From Cognataquiflexum rubidum (lineage in GTDB: Bacteria; Bacteroidota; Bacteroidia; Cytophagales; Cyclobacteriaceae): a stretch of 64,000 nucleotides of DNA. The DNA lies in contig NZ_JAKZAL010000023.1 in NCBI RefSeq assembly GCF_022538115.1, positions 1-64,000 on the forward strand, in the 5' to 3' direction. The number at the start of each line of letters is the position of its first letter. Position 1 is the stretch's first letter. The notes beneath the pieces were generated by a model. That model searched no databases, had not been told where the DNA came from, and saw only the letters and a list, made by a program, of their open reading frames with translations. Shown piece by piece: positions 1 to 7,794 of this stretch. Position numbers and translations under genes: made by a program.

Positions 1-173
1 ATCTTTAACAAATAACGATTGTCACTAGCTGTCACTTTATATTTATTTGGCCACTGGTATCATTGCGGATATACATAATAAGAAAATAACTTATCAAAAT
101 ATTTTGGATGATTGACTTTTATATGGCCAAATGAATCAATGAGTCCTTCAATTTCCTCTATTCTTTTTTTCAT
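1..173 (-). pseudogene. Possible broken ORF with in-frame TGA, cut by window edge
   Basis: Reading leftward from an ATG at 171-173 gives 37 codons beginning MKKRIEEIEGL and ending at a TGA at 60-62. The same frame then stays open to the window edge, with protein-like composition (for example YQWPNKYK and ASDNRYLL). This suggests either one gene interrupted by a nonsense mutation or two adjacent short frames. It lies in the AT-rich restriction-modification island and points away from the next gene. I do not recognise the family. The open frame after the stop is seen directly; the pseudogene call is inference, because the rest of the gene is outside the window. Confidence 0.35.
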
Positions 174-262
174 AATTGAAATTTATATAAAAATCAAAAA
201 GATTAATTATAATCTGTAAGATAAAATATTTGTTTATTTAGTTTAACTGATGAAAAAATAAA

Positions 263-790
263 ATGATTGATTTAAAGAAAAATTTCCACAAAATTGAATT
301 GCCTAGATTTGTAGAAGTTAAAATTCAAGAGGTTGCTTTGTCCCATCTAGATCTTGAAGATATGGGTAAGTTAAGAGATAAATACGATGCCCAAGCATAT
401 TTTAATAAACTTAGAATTGATATTTCTTCTGAATTTGCATTTGAAAAATACCTTGGTTTAGGTGATTTTGATTGGGAGAGAAGAAAACAAAAAAACTATA
501 ATCGACTAGAATATAAGTTTTTTAATAAAAAAATAAGATTACTCACTTTTTCAAAAGAAAAGAAAATAAATCTAAAAGAAAGCGAAATATGCCATCATGT
601 ATTAATCTATCATAAACCTGATAGAAATTATTTTATTGGGGGAATAATTTTTGAAGAAAATATCAAAAGGCTAATAAATGAGTCATCAAATGACTCAATT
701 TTAGGAGTGCAATTTGAGCCAGATTATGAGCAAATGAAAAAATTTGAAAATCTCGAGGAACTAGAGGAGGTTTTAAAATTTATTGATTGA
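263..790 (+). CDS. Unknown protein next to restriction-modification genes
   Basis: This 175-residue protein is rich in Lys, Glu and aromatic residues and has no signal peptide or membrane segment, so it is probably cytosolic. It runs tail-to-tail into the restriction enzyme gene and overlaps its 3' end by 11 bp. I do not recognise the family. The block around residues 55-70 (SEFAFEKYLGL, then FDW) followed by two strand-like stretches (YKFFNKKIRLLTF, HHVLIYHKP...YFIGGIIF) weakly recalls small PD-(D/E)XK-like nuclease folds, but I cannot identify a full catalytic triad. Its very AT-rich composition matches the neighbouring methyltransferase and endonuclease, so it probably arrived with them. 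It could be an accessory nuclease, a control protein or an unrelated cargo gene. Confidence 0.7.
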   Translation: MIDLKKNFHKIELPRFVEVKIQEVALSHLDLEDMGKLRDKYDAQAYFNKLRIDISSEFAFEKYLGLGDFDWERRKQKNYNRLEYKFFNKKIRLLTFSKEKKINLKESEICHHVLIYHKPDRNYFIGGIIFEENIKRLINESSNDSILGVQFEPDYEQMKKFENLEELEEVLKFID

Positions 791-1916
791 GGTTAGAGAA
801 CTTCTCAAAAGCACCGGTTTTCGTTATATCAATTCGATATTTGTTTTTATCGTCCTTAATAATAATTACACTATCAAATCCAAGTTCGTCTAATTTTTCT
901 ATTGTAGCCAATTCACCTTCCTTAAGTTTTAACACCTTTCTTAACAGCCAGTCGGATAAAGCTTTGTTGGGATCAGTCATTAAGGCTTTACCATTATCTT
1001 GACACACTTTTGCTTTAAAAATATTACCTGTAGGAATTTTTAAATCAAATGAAGTATTTCTTTCAGGAAAAAAGTTGGGGAAATACTTGTGGATTTCTAT
1101 GGGTATAGGAATATAAACCTCACCACTATCTCTTGTTCTTCCACCAGCATTCCATTGATTTAATCCGCTTTTTTCAAATACAAATTTTTTCTTTTCTTTG
1201 ACCCCATACAGAGGTAAAACAATATAATTAACTCCTCTTACCAATTTATCAGTTGCTAAACTGGGTTGTTTACCGTCTAATAATTCTAAAAGGATAGTGT
1301 AAGGGTCTTCAATTATATCAATAGGAAAATGGAATGCATTTTTAGGAATTTGAAATTTTCTAAATAATGTACTTTTTGAGAAATTAAAAGTATAAAAATT
1401 TTGACCATCATCGAAAGATAACCCCGCTGTTGTTTGTTTTATATTTGATATTTTATCAATTTTTATTTTTTCATATTCAGTTTCAAATAAAATCAATTCC
1501 TTATTTCTCCTTGCAACTATATGATAAAGAGATGAATTTATATCATAAACTCTAAGGCCTAAGTCAATCCTATCGTTTCTATATTCGCTCAATTGAATTA
1601 CCAAATCCTCACCCTTAAGAATGTTTAGCGTTTTTGATAAAGAGTTAAATTCAGCAATTTTCTCTGTACTAGAGGATGATGGGCAAGTAAATGTTTTAAG
1701 ACCAATTCCTATGGATTGAAAATTTGCGTCAAATGATGTATCCGACCGAGATAAATTTATCGCATCAAAACTCTTACAAAAGATGTTTTCTGCAACCCTA
1801 TAGTTAATGAATGGAATAGAACTTTCACTAAAAAGACCTGATAACTTTGAAACTGCTCCAAGAAGTTTCAAATAATTCCCATTATTTTTTTTATCAAGTT
1901 CAACGAAATTTATCAT
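780..1916 (-). CDS. Type II restriction endonuclease with NgoFVII/NgoAVII-like C-terminal domain
   Basis: This 378-residue protein is encoded directly after a C5-cytosine methyltransferase. Its ATG overlaps the methyltransferase stop (ATGA, 1913-1916), so translation is probably coupled. The C-terminal ~150 residues, including GLNQWNAGGRTRDSGEVYIP and the later CQDNGKALM and ALSDWLL blocks, resemble my memory of the B3-like DNA-recognition domain of NgoFVII/NgoAVII-type enzymes. Those enzymes carry a phospholipase-D-type nuclease domain at the N-terminus. No HxK(x4)D motif is visible here. Instead residues ~43-76 (a helix with E43, then D59/D63, then GIGLKTF with K74) look like a PD-(D/E)XK core, and this assignment is inference. 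It should cut unmodified DNA at the site protected by its partner methyltransferase. Confidence 0.75.
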   Translation of the reverse strand: MINFVELDKKNNGNYLKLLGAVSKLSGLFSESSIPFINYRVAENIFCKSFDAINLSRSDTSFDANFQSIGIGLKTFTCPSSSSTEKIAEFNSLSKTLNILKGEDLVIQLSEYRNDRIDLGLRVYDINSSLYHIVARRNKELILFETEYEKIKIDKISNIKQTTAGLSFDDGQNFYTFNFSKSTLFRKFQIPKNAFHFPIDIIEDPYTILLELLDGKQPSLATDKLVRGVNYIVLPLYGVKEKKKFVFEKSGLNQWNAGGRTRDSGEVYIPIPIEIHKYFPNFFPERNTSFDLKIPTGNIFKAKVCQDNGKALMTDPNKALSDWLLRKVLKLKEGELATIEKLDELGFDSVIIIKDDKNKYRIDITKTGAFEKFSNLNQ

Positions 1917-3172
1917 AGCAATACTTCCAGAATATTTTCACCTATTCTTTTGATTAATGGAACTGTAACGGAATTTCCTGCCTGCATATATAACTTGCTA
2001 TTAGCAATTTTTGGAAAGACATATTCAGAAACAGGATATCCTTGAAATGAAAAGCATTCTCGAGGAGTAAGTTTTCTTATTCCATATTTATCTCGAATAA
2101 GAGGAACATTATGCCCCCCTGCACCCATATTTGCAGTTAATGTAGGACAAACATTACTTTTATTTTCTCTGACATAGACTCTTCTCCATTGATATAAAGT
2201 ATCGGTAGAGGTCATTGATTTATTAAGTCTGTCATAATACATGTGATTCTTTGAATAGTAAAAATTCTCATCCTTTTTATTTCCATCAATTATATCATGG
2301 ATAGTCTTAGTCAAAGGAATTGGTTCAGGAAAAGTGAAATCCATGTAATTTTTAACCTGTTTAGGATCGAAAGCAACTATGAATATTCTTTCTCTATTTT
2401 GAGGAATATTTGCATGCGTCATTGAATTTAATACTTTATAAACTACCCTATAACCAAGCTTTTCCTCTAAGACTTCGAGAATAACTTTTAAAGTTCTTTT
2501 GTTGTCATGACTTGCAAGATTTTTAACATTTTCAAGAAGAATTGCTTTAGGCCTTTTTTTTTCAATTATCTGCTCAAGATCAAAAAATAAAGTACCCCTA
2601 GTATCTGCAAAACCTTTTTGGTAACCGGCAATTGAAAAAGCTTGGCAAGGGAAGCCTGCACACAAAATATCAAAGTTGTTAGGAATAAAACCTTTGGTTT
2701 CCTCTTTTGTGATATCCCCAAATGGCACCTCGCCAAAATTTGCAAAGTACGTTTTCTTTGCTTGTTCATCCCATTCACTTGTAAATACACATTTCCCCCC
2801 TAAACTTTGAAAAGCTAACCTAAAGCCACCAATTCCTGCAAATAGGTCTATAAATTTGAAAGCTGGGAATTCTGGTTCTGGGAAAGGTACTTGGGTTTTG
2901 TAATCAAATAATGAATATTGAATTGCTTCTTCGGCTGCTTCCCAAGTAAACTCTTGATTTCGCCTGATTTCTTCTAATTTTTTAAAATAATCAACTGCTT
3001 TGGTTTTGAAAATTTCTCCTTCAGGTTGATCGTGTGAATACAAATAATGAGTAAAGGCCGCCCTTTCATAATCCAGATCCTCAACGATTTTCAATTTAAA
3101 TTTTTTGCCAAAGACTTCTTCGATCAGCTCGCTTTCCTTCAAATTCATATAATATTCATTTAGACTATTCAA
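1913..3172 (-). CDS. DNA (cytosine-5)-methyltransferase
   Basis: This 419-residue modification enzyme transfers a methyl group from S-adenosylmethionine to C5 of cytosine in a specific target. Conserved motifs appear in order: motif I FIDLFAGIGGF (107-117), motif IV GFPCQAFS with catalytic C176, motif VI ENV (214-216), motif VIII QNRERIF (258-264) and a final AGNSVTVPLI (motif X). A ~100-residue N-terminal extension precedes motif I. An alternative start at Met9 (3148) is possible. The gene is first in a two-gene operon with the endonuclease, the usual order that protects the host before cutting starts. Its low GC compared with the housekeeping genes further on suggests horizontal acquisition. 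The family call is firm; the target sequence cannot be read from the protein. Confidence 0.95.
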   Translation of the reverse strand: MNSLNEYYMNLKESELIEEVFGKKFKLKIVEDLDYERAAFTHYLYSHDQPEGEIFKTKAVDYFKKLEEIRRNQEFTWEAAEEAIQYSLFDYKTQVPFPEPEFPAFKFIDLFAGIGGFRLAFQSLGGKCVFTSEWDEQAKKTYFANFGEVPFGDITKEETKGFIPNNFDILCAGFPCQAFSIAGYQKGFADTRGTLFFDLEQIIEKKRPKAILLENVKNLASHDNKRTLKVILEVLEEKLGYRVVYKVLNSMTHANIPQNRERIFIVAFDPKQVKNYMDFTFPEPIPLTKTIHDIIDGNKKDENFYYSKNHMYYDRLNKSMTSTDTLYQWRRVYVRENKSNVCPTLTANMGAGGHNVPLIRDKYGIRKLTPRECFSFQGYPVSEYVFPKIANSKLYMQAGNSVTVPLIKRIGENILEVLL

Positions 3173-3320
3173 AAATTAAAAAATTTATGGAATGTCCGCA
3201 ATCTATTAAATATAAAAAGAACAATGAAAAACCTTGTCACAAATTGGGGTAAAATCATTTTGGGTTCTAATCTATTTTATATCCAGCATCTGAAATTATT
3301 TTCTAAAAAAAAACAACTGT

Positions 3321-4079
3321 TCACACTAATTCCCCTCCCACAAAACACCCCACCACCCCAATCGCTCCGCCTTCCTTCAGGGAATACGTTTGGCCATTGA
3401 CCACATCGAAAAACTTGATACCTACTATTCCCAAAATGACTTTTTGGATTTGGTGACCTTCAAAGGACAGTTCCATTTGGCCTAAATCCGAAAGCTTTTG
3501 TCCGGCTTCCAACATCCCGCTTTCCTGCCACTCGACAGTGGGATCGGAATCTTCTGACAAAGCCACCAAGCCGATAATGACTTGGTACGGTCGGGAACCT
3601 GCAGCTTCAGTGAATGGGGGAGTAAGGATACCTCCAAAATCGAAGTGGAATGATTTGCCTTTCTCTATTTCTGAAAAGACCGGCAATCTGCCCAAAGTAG
3701 AACGCAGATTGGTATTGGCAGTAAAGTTGATTCCTTCAAGTTTGCTGACATCACCATAAAAGATTTTCCGCTCACCCCGTTGATGGATCTTGTCCTTCGC
3801 TAAGGCGGAGGTAAAAATACCGGTCAACTTGGAGTTGATGTGAGGGTTCAAAGCCGGACCATACATATATATGATTGCATGTTTAAGTTTCCCCGCCAAG
3901 CCACCCGCCGTCCCAAAATCATTGGATGCCTGCCTCGAACCTTCATATTCAGGACTGTTTTTATATTGTTGGGTCGTCGGACCTGTCTTTGTCCGAACCA
4001 TATCCACACCCTCGCTTTGGTAAAAATCGAGGCCGCCCATTTTGCCCTTAAAGCGAAATATTCCTGTCTGTCTAGCCAT
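3321..4079 (-). CDS. Conserved Bacteroidota protein of unknown function
   Basis: This 252-residue protein starts MARQTGIFRFKGKMGGLDFY and ends VVGCFVGGELV. From memory, proteins with this start (MARQTGI...KGK..G..FY) occur as hypothetical proteins in Cytophagales, sometimes in several copies per genome. I know of no assigned function. There is no signal peptide or transmembrane segment. The second half is beta-rich with a regular hydrophobic pattern, which could suit a small sandwich or jelly-roll domain. It stands alone between the restriction-modification island and a HAD phosphatase, and its GC is higher than that of the island. Upstream lies a 22-bp tandem repeat (4139-4200). Confidence 0.75.
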   Translation of the reverse strand: MARQTGIFRFKGKMGGLDFYQSEGVDMVRTKTGPTTQQYKNSPEYEGSRQASNDFGTAGGLAGKLKHAIIYMYGPALNPHINSKLTGIFTSALAKDKIHQRGERKIFYGDVSKLEGINFTANTNLRSTLGRLPVFSEIEKGKSFHFDFGGILTPPFTEAAGSRPYQVIIGLVALSEDSDPTVEWQESGMLEAGQKLSDLGQMELSFEGHQIQKVILGIVGIKFFDVVNGQTYSLKEGGAIGVVGCFVGGELV

Positions 4080-4138
4080 AGTTCCGTATACTTTCCGTTA
4101 CAGTTCCCCTATAGTCCCGTTATAGATCCCTTACCCAT

Positions 4139-4200
4139 ACTCCGTGTCTGAGTAGACGATACTCCGTGTCTGAGTAGACGATACTCCGCCTCTGGGTTAC
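4139..4200. repeat. 22-bp tandem repeat, 2 full units plus a diverged partial
   Basis: Two identical 22-bp units (4139-4160, 4161-4182), each starting ACTCCGTGTCTGAG, are followed by a diverged partial unit (4183-4200, ACTCCGCCTCTGGG). They lie in the leader region of the unknown gene at 3321-4079. Just downstream (4081-4135) is a looser series of short TTCCGTTA/GTCCCGTTATAG-like motifs. Confidence 0.85.
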
Positions 4201-4316
4201 CCTAGACTTACCTTTGCTACCATGTGGAACTGACCCAGAGTGCTTGTAGGGGTGATCAAGATTACTCTGAATACTATGAATGTAGTAAAAAATTCTAAAG
4301 ATCCAAAGAAATAGGA

Positions 4317-4973
4317 TTAATCATTTAGAAACATCTCCCTCCCCAACTCCTCAAAATCCGCTACTACCCCATCACAAGCCAAAGAGACCAAATTTTCCTT
4401 GCTTTCTGAAGTACTGATCCCGACAACCTGTATCCCGGCACGCTTTGCCGCCAAGATCCCTCCTTGGGAATCTTCGATGACGAGGCATTCTTCCGCCTTC
4501 AAACCGGCCTTTTGCATACTCAGCAAGAAAATCTCCGGGTCGGGTTTGCCCTTGGTGACTTCATGCCCACCGGTGGTAAAAGAAAAATAAGAACGGATTC
4601 CGAGGCTATCCAAAGTAAAGTCAATGTTGGGAGGATCACCCATCGTCGCCAAGAGGCCGATGATTCCTTTGGCTTTCATCTGTTGGAGAAAAAGGCTGAG
4701 GCCATTTACTTCACGGATATGGGGGCGGTACATTTCTCGATAGGTGCGCTCTTTTTCCTGTCCGAGCTCATAAAGCTGGTAAGGATCTTTGATTTGGGGA
4801 AAAAACCGCCGCATCATTTCATCGATATTTCCATGGTTTTGGGCATGGAATTGATGTGCATGGAGATGGATTCCGTGTTTCTGCAAAAACTCCAGCCACG
4901 CATCCCGGTGATAGGGTATGTTATCCACCAAGGTCCCATCCATGTCAAAAATAATTGCTTTGGGTAGTTTCAT
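4317..4973 (-). CDS. HAD-superfamily phosphatase, beta-phosphoglucomutase-like
   Basis: This 218-residue cytosolic enzyme carries HAD motif I FDMDGTLVDN (nucleophile D10, acid/base D12), a helical cap (about 15-85), motif II LLATMGD, motif III lysine in KGKPDPEIFL and motif IV VIEDSQGG. This is the class with a small alpha-helical cap, shared by beta-phosphoglucomutase and phosphoglycolate or sugar-phosphate phosphatases. The family acts on small phosphorylated metabolites through an aspartyl-phosphate. The exact substrate cannot be told from sequence. Motif II has Thr-Met-Gly where many relatives have Ser/Thr-Asn. The gene is monocistronic, with repeat-rich DNA directly upstream. Confidence 0.9.
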   Translation of the reverse strand: MKLPKAIIFDMDGTLVDNIPYHRDAWLEFLQKHGIHLHAHQFHAQNHGNIDEMMRRFFPQIKDPYQLYELGQEKERTYREMYRPHIREVNGLSLFLQQMKAKGIIGLLATMGDPPNIDFTLDSLGIRSYFSFTTGGHEVTKGKPDPEIFLLSMQKAGLKAEECLVIEDSQGGILAAKRAGIQVVGISTSESKENLVSLACDGVVADFEELGREMFLND

Positions 4974-4976
4974 GAT

Positions 4977-5017
4977 AAAGACTGGAGATATGAGACGTGA
5001 GACAGGAGACTGAATTC
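4977..5017. repeat. Degenerate GA-rich heptamer repeat
   Basis: Directly in front of the HAD gene start, the plus strand reads GAGATATGAGACGTGAGAC with near-7-bp periodicity (GAGAYRT units). Almost the same string recurs at 17341-17376 in front of radA, and its reverse complement follows polA at 17490-17527. Confidence 0.7.
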
Positions 5018-5111
5018 TGGTAAGGTTAAGAGAGATTGTAAATTAAAGGGTTTTAAGGTTAAAAAGTTGAAAGGTTTTAAAGTCGAGTCCAAAGGTCATG
5101 TTTGTCGGGGC

Positions 5112-5212
5112 CGTCACTCTGAGTGAAGCGAAGAGTCTCACCTAAAGTAAATGAGATCCTTCAGTTTCCGATGAAAACGGGACAAGCAGTACCTCCTTAC
5201 CAATGACGTTAG
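5112..5212. repeat. Dispersed CTGAGTGAA-type repeat, copy 1
   Basis: This segment runs from CCGTCACTCTGAGTGAAGCG to TTACCAATGACGTT. Two related copies lie at 9243-9335 and 9347-9422. The termini are roughly complementary (GTCAYYCTGA and a TGACG end), as expected of small palindromic or MITE-like repeats. No ORF is present. Confidence 0.65.
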
Positions 5213-5215
5213 TCT

Positions 5216-5352
5216 AAATTACCCCTCGGCAGGCTCGGGGAACGAAATATTGGGTTTTTGAGGGTGGGGAGGAAAAAGCGGCACAGCCGCTTTTTCCTCC
5301 CCACCCCTTAACCTAAAAAACCACGGTGGCCGAGCTTGCCGAGGCCAAATTA
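5216..5352. repeat. Foldback element with 21-bp perfect arms
   Basis: The core is a perfect inverted repeat: 5262-5282 pairs with 5286-5306 across a 3-nt ACA loop. Imperfect outer arms add more pairing. GGTTTTT faces AAAAAACC, and CCTCGGCAGGCTCGGG (5224-5239) faces GCCGAGCTTGCCGAGG. The whole can fold into one long hairpin. It codes for nothing. It lies between two CTGAGT-type repeat ends (5112-5212 and 5404-5418), so it may be nested in an older repeat. Confidence 0.8.
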
Positions 5353-5434
5353 GAAAACCCTCAACGTCATTTCATTTACTGAAAATTTCTAAAAATGTTG
5401 GGGACTCAGGATGACGGGTAATTCTCTCCCACTC

Positions 5435-5574
5435 GGATACTTCGTACTTCGTACTTTTTCTCACCTCTCACCCTCCTAACTTCCCAACTTCCCCACTTCC
5501 TAACTTCCCACCTCTCACCTCTCACCTTTAACTTCTTACCTCCTCATACTTCGTACTTCATACTTCGTACTCCC
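5435..5574. repeat. CT-rich degenerate 7-8-bp repeats after the symporter gene
   Basis: The plus strand is almost pure pyrimidine with recurring units such as AACTTCCC, CACCTCT and TACTTCG, ending at the stop codon of the symporter gene. In that gene's transcript the tract would be purine-rich. Together with 4977-5434 it fills the 600-bp gap between the HAD and symporter genes; no gene is visible there. Confidence 0.7.
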
Positions 5575-6987
5575 CTACTTACTCCACTTCTTCTTCTCTC
5601 CCTCGTAATCATAAGTAGGATCCACGCCCGCGTCTTTTTGTTTTTTGAAATCCTTCAGTGCTGCCAAAGCAGGTTTGCGGAGCAGCAGGATGGCAATGAC
5701 GTTGAGCCAAGCCATCAGGCCTACGCCGATGTCACCAAAAGTCCAGGCCAATTCGGCGGTGCGGACAGAACCGTAAAAGGTAGCCACCAGGATCAATATC
5801 CTCAGGACATAAGTCGGCCATTTTTGCTTGCCGTCTTTTTGAAGGTAACTCAGGTTCGTCTCCGCAATGTAGTAATACGCCATGATGGTCGTAAAAGCAA
5901 AGAACATCAAGGCAATTGCCACAAATCCCGCTCCGATGGAAGGAAAATGGTGGCTGATGGCGTTTTGGGTATATTCTGCGCCGATGGATACGCCGGGGAT
6001 ATTCTCGACGATAAAGCCTCCCTCGGGATTGATGACGTTAAACTGACCCGTAAAAAGGATCATAAATGCGGTAGCGGTACAGACAAAAAGTGTGTCGATA
6101 TACACCGAAAATGCCTGCACCAAGCCTTGTTGGGCAGGGTGGGCGACCTCGGCGGCAGCGGCGGCGTGCGGTGCTGTACCTTGACCTGCTTCATTGGAAT
6201 AAATTCCTCTTTTGATTCCCCAGGCGATGGCCATCCCAAACACACCGGAGTAAGTGGCTTCGAGGTTGAATGCCGAGCCGACGATGAGTCGGACGACATT
6301 GGGTATTTCAGAGAAATTGAGGAAGATGATCGTCTGTGCCATCAGGATATAACCCAATGCCATAAAGGGGACGACGATCTCAGCTACTTTGCCGATCCTT
6401 TTGACCCCGCCAAAAATGATCAAGGCAAGAAGCAGACAAATGATACCTCCTGTAACTTCCACAGGAATGGAGAAGGCTGTTTTGACGCTCAGCGCAATGC
6501 TGTTGCTCTGTACGCCGGGAAGCAGCAGAGACATGCTCAAGATGGTCACAAAGGCAAAAAGGACGGCATACCATTTGATCCCGAGACCTTTTTCTATATA
6601 AAAGGCCGGACCGCCACGGTACTGCCCGTCTTTGACTTCTTTGAATATCTGTCCCAAGGTAGCTTCAATATACGCTGAGGCTGCGCCCAAAAACGCAATG
6701 GCCCACATCCAAAAAACGGCACCCGGGCCGCCCATGGCAATGGCCGTGGCTACACCGGCGATGTTTCCCGTTCCGATCCTTCCGGACATGGCTATCGCAA
6801 AAGCCTGAAAGGAAGAGACGCCCTTGTCAGAGGATTTTCCCACAAAAAGCAGTCGGACCATTTCCTTGAAATAGCGCACCTGCATAAATCCGGTGCGGAT
6901 GGAAAAGTAGATGCCGGCGCCCATACAAAGAAGGATGAGGGCATTGCTCCAAATGATGTCATTGATAAAGTATACTATTTGCTCCAT
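5575..6987 (-). CDS. Alanine/glycine:cation symporter (AGCS family)
   Basis: This 470-residue inner-membrane carrier takes up alanine or glycine with Na+ or H+. It has about ten hydrophobic segments and the family signatures RIGTGNIAGVATAIAMGGPG (first third) and SNEAGQGTAPHAAAAA (about residue 265), with a short charged C-terminal tail ending EGEKKKWSK. Its length is normal for the family. It is monocistronic, and a possible TATATTTG -7 box lies 84-91 bp upstream (7071-7078). The cation and preferred amino acid are not readable from sequence. Confidence 0.95.
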   Translation of the reverse strand: MEQIVYFINDIIWSNALILLCMGAGIYFSIRTGFMQVRYFKEMVRLLFVGKSSDKGVSSFQAFAIAMSGRIGTGNIAGVATAIAMGGPGAVFWMWAIAFLGAASAYIEATLGQIFKEVKDGQYRGGPAFYIEKGLGIKWYAVLFAFVTILSMSLLLPGVQSNSIALSVKTAFSIPVEVTGGIICLLLALIIFGGVKRIGKVAEIVVPFMALGYILMAQTIIFLNFSEIPNVVRLIVGSAFNLEATYSGVFGMAIAWGIKRGIYSNEAGQGTAPHAAAAAEVAHPAQQGLVQAFSVYIDTLFVCTATAFMILFTGQFNVINPEGGFIVENIPGVSIGAEYTQNAISHHFPSIGAGFVAIALMFFAFTTIMAYYYIAETNLSYLQKDGKQKWPTYVLRILILVATFYGSVRTAELAWTFGDIGVGLMAWLNVIAILLLRKPALAALKDFKKQKDAGVDPTYDYEGEKKKWSK

Positions 6988-7070
6988 GTAGTAGGGTACG
7001 CTGATTGGATTAGTAAATGGTTTTTGGGGGTGGCGGTGGCAAAGAATCGTGTAACCCTTTGAGTCCTGGC

Positions 7071-7078
7071 CAAATATA
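7071..7078 (-). promoter_or_regulatory. Possible Bacteroidota -7 box for the symporter gene
   Basis: The minus strand reads TATATTTG, matching the Bacteroidota -7 consensus TAnnTTTG. No clear -33 TTG is at the right spacing, so support is weak. Confidence 0.3.
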
Positions 7079-7674
7079 TAACCTTCTTCAAATTAATTGC
7101 TGTTTATTCTCTGTGGGAGGGTTGAAAAGATGATCGGGATAATGGGTTAGCAGCATGATACTGAAGGTACACGCTTGCCACAGGTATCAAATGAAATTTA
7201 TCGGAACAGCAAAAACTCCTCTTGGTAGCAGAATGATATGCTTTCTCTAACCTCAGATATCCTTGGGGGAGACCGCCTTACCCCATTTCTTTTTTCCAAA
7301 GACCGGCAATGTTTGCTTGAATTCGGGAAGCACCCGAACAGAACAATGTGCTGAACCACTTATTAATTGCAAATTTCATTGGAAAGCTTATAGATATCCC
7401 AGAAAGAAACTCGCCACTTTGGATCAGCCTTCCGTTTGTGCTTTGCAAAAAACCCTATTGAGGTGCTCTAATATACCTTAATGGTTACAGTAAATATTTT
7501 TGACGCCATTTTTAGAGGGTAACAGAACCCATTTTACAGGAACTAACAGATATTTAGTGGCGCAGGGTTTGACATATAAGAGTCTGTGGATAAACGCTTT
7601 TTTGCCGGTGATCCATTTTCTACTACAATCGGGGAGGAATTCCGGTAGCTCGGGAGGAAGTCGAAAGACCAACG

Positions 7675-7689
7675 CCTGCCGGGGGCAGG
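7675..7689. repeat. Short GC palindrome related to the tRNA-locus palindromes
   Basis: CCTGCC-GGG-GGCAGG, followed by GATG, closely resembles the two palindromes (CCTGCCT...AGGCAGGGA) inserted in tRNA-Arg remnants at 54947 and 55408. Here it lies in a gene-free spacer. Confidence 0.55.
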
Positions 7690-7794
7690 GATGCAACGGA
7701 CTTATCAGTTTACTGATGTGGACTATTCTGAAATTCGGTCTTACTGGCACCATCGCGCATATACACACAATTATTTTATTAAAACTTAAACTTT

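Larger units (their letters stand above)
6988..7794. other. 807-bp spacer between divergent genes, no gene seen
   Basis: This spacer separates the divergent symporter and GH68 genes. Short open frames here lack coding character. Contents that can be named: a TATATTTG box for the symporter (7071-7078, minus strand) and a short GC palindrome at 7675-7689. I see no clear riboswitch or RNA gene. Confidence 0.5.

Noticed and set aside
5638-6678. 346-residue plus-strand open frame
   Set aside because: It lies wholly antisense to the alanine/glycine symporter and has unnatural composition; it is a shadow of a well-supported gene.
7263-7768. Small frames in the spacer before the GH68 gene
   Set aside because: They overlap each other on both strands, include a palindrome and low-complexity DNA, and show no recognisable domain or gene-like spacing.
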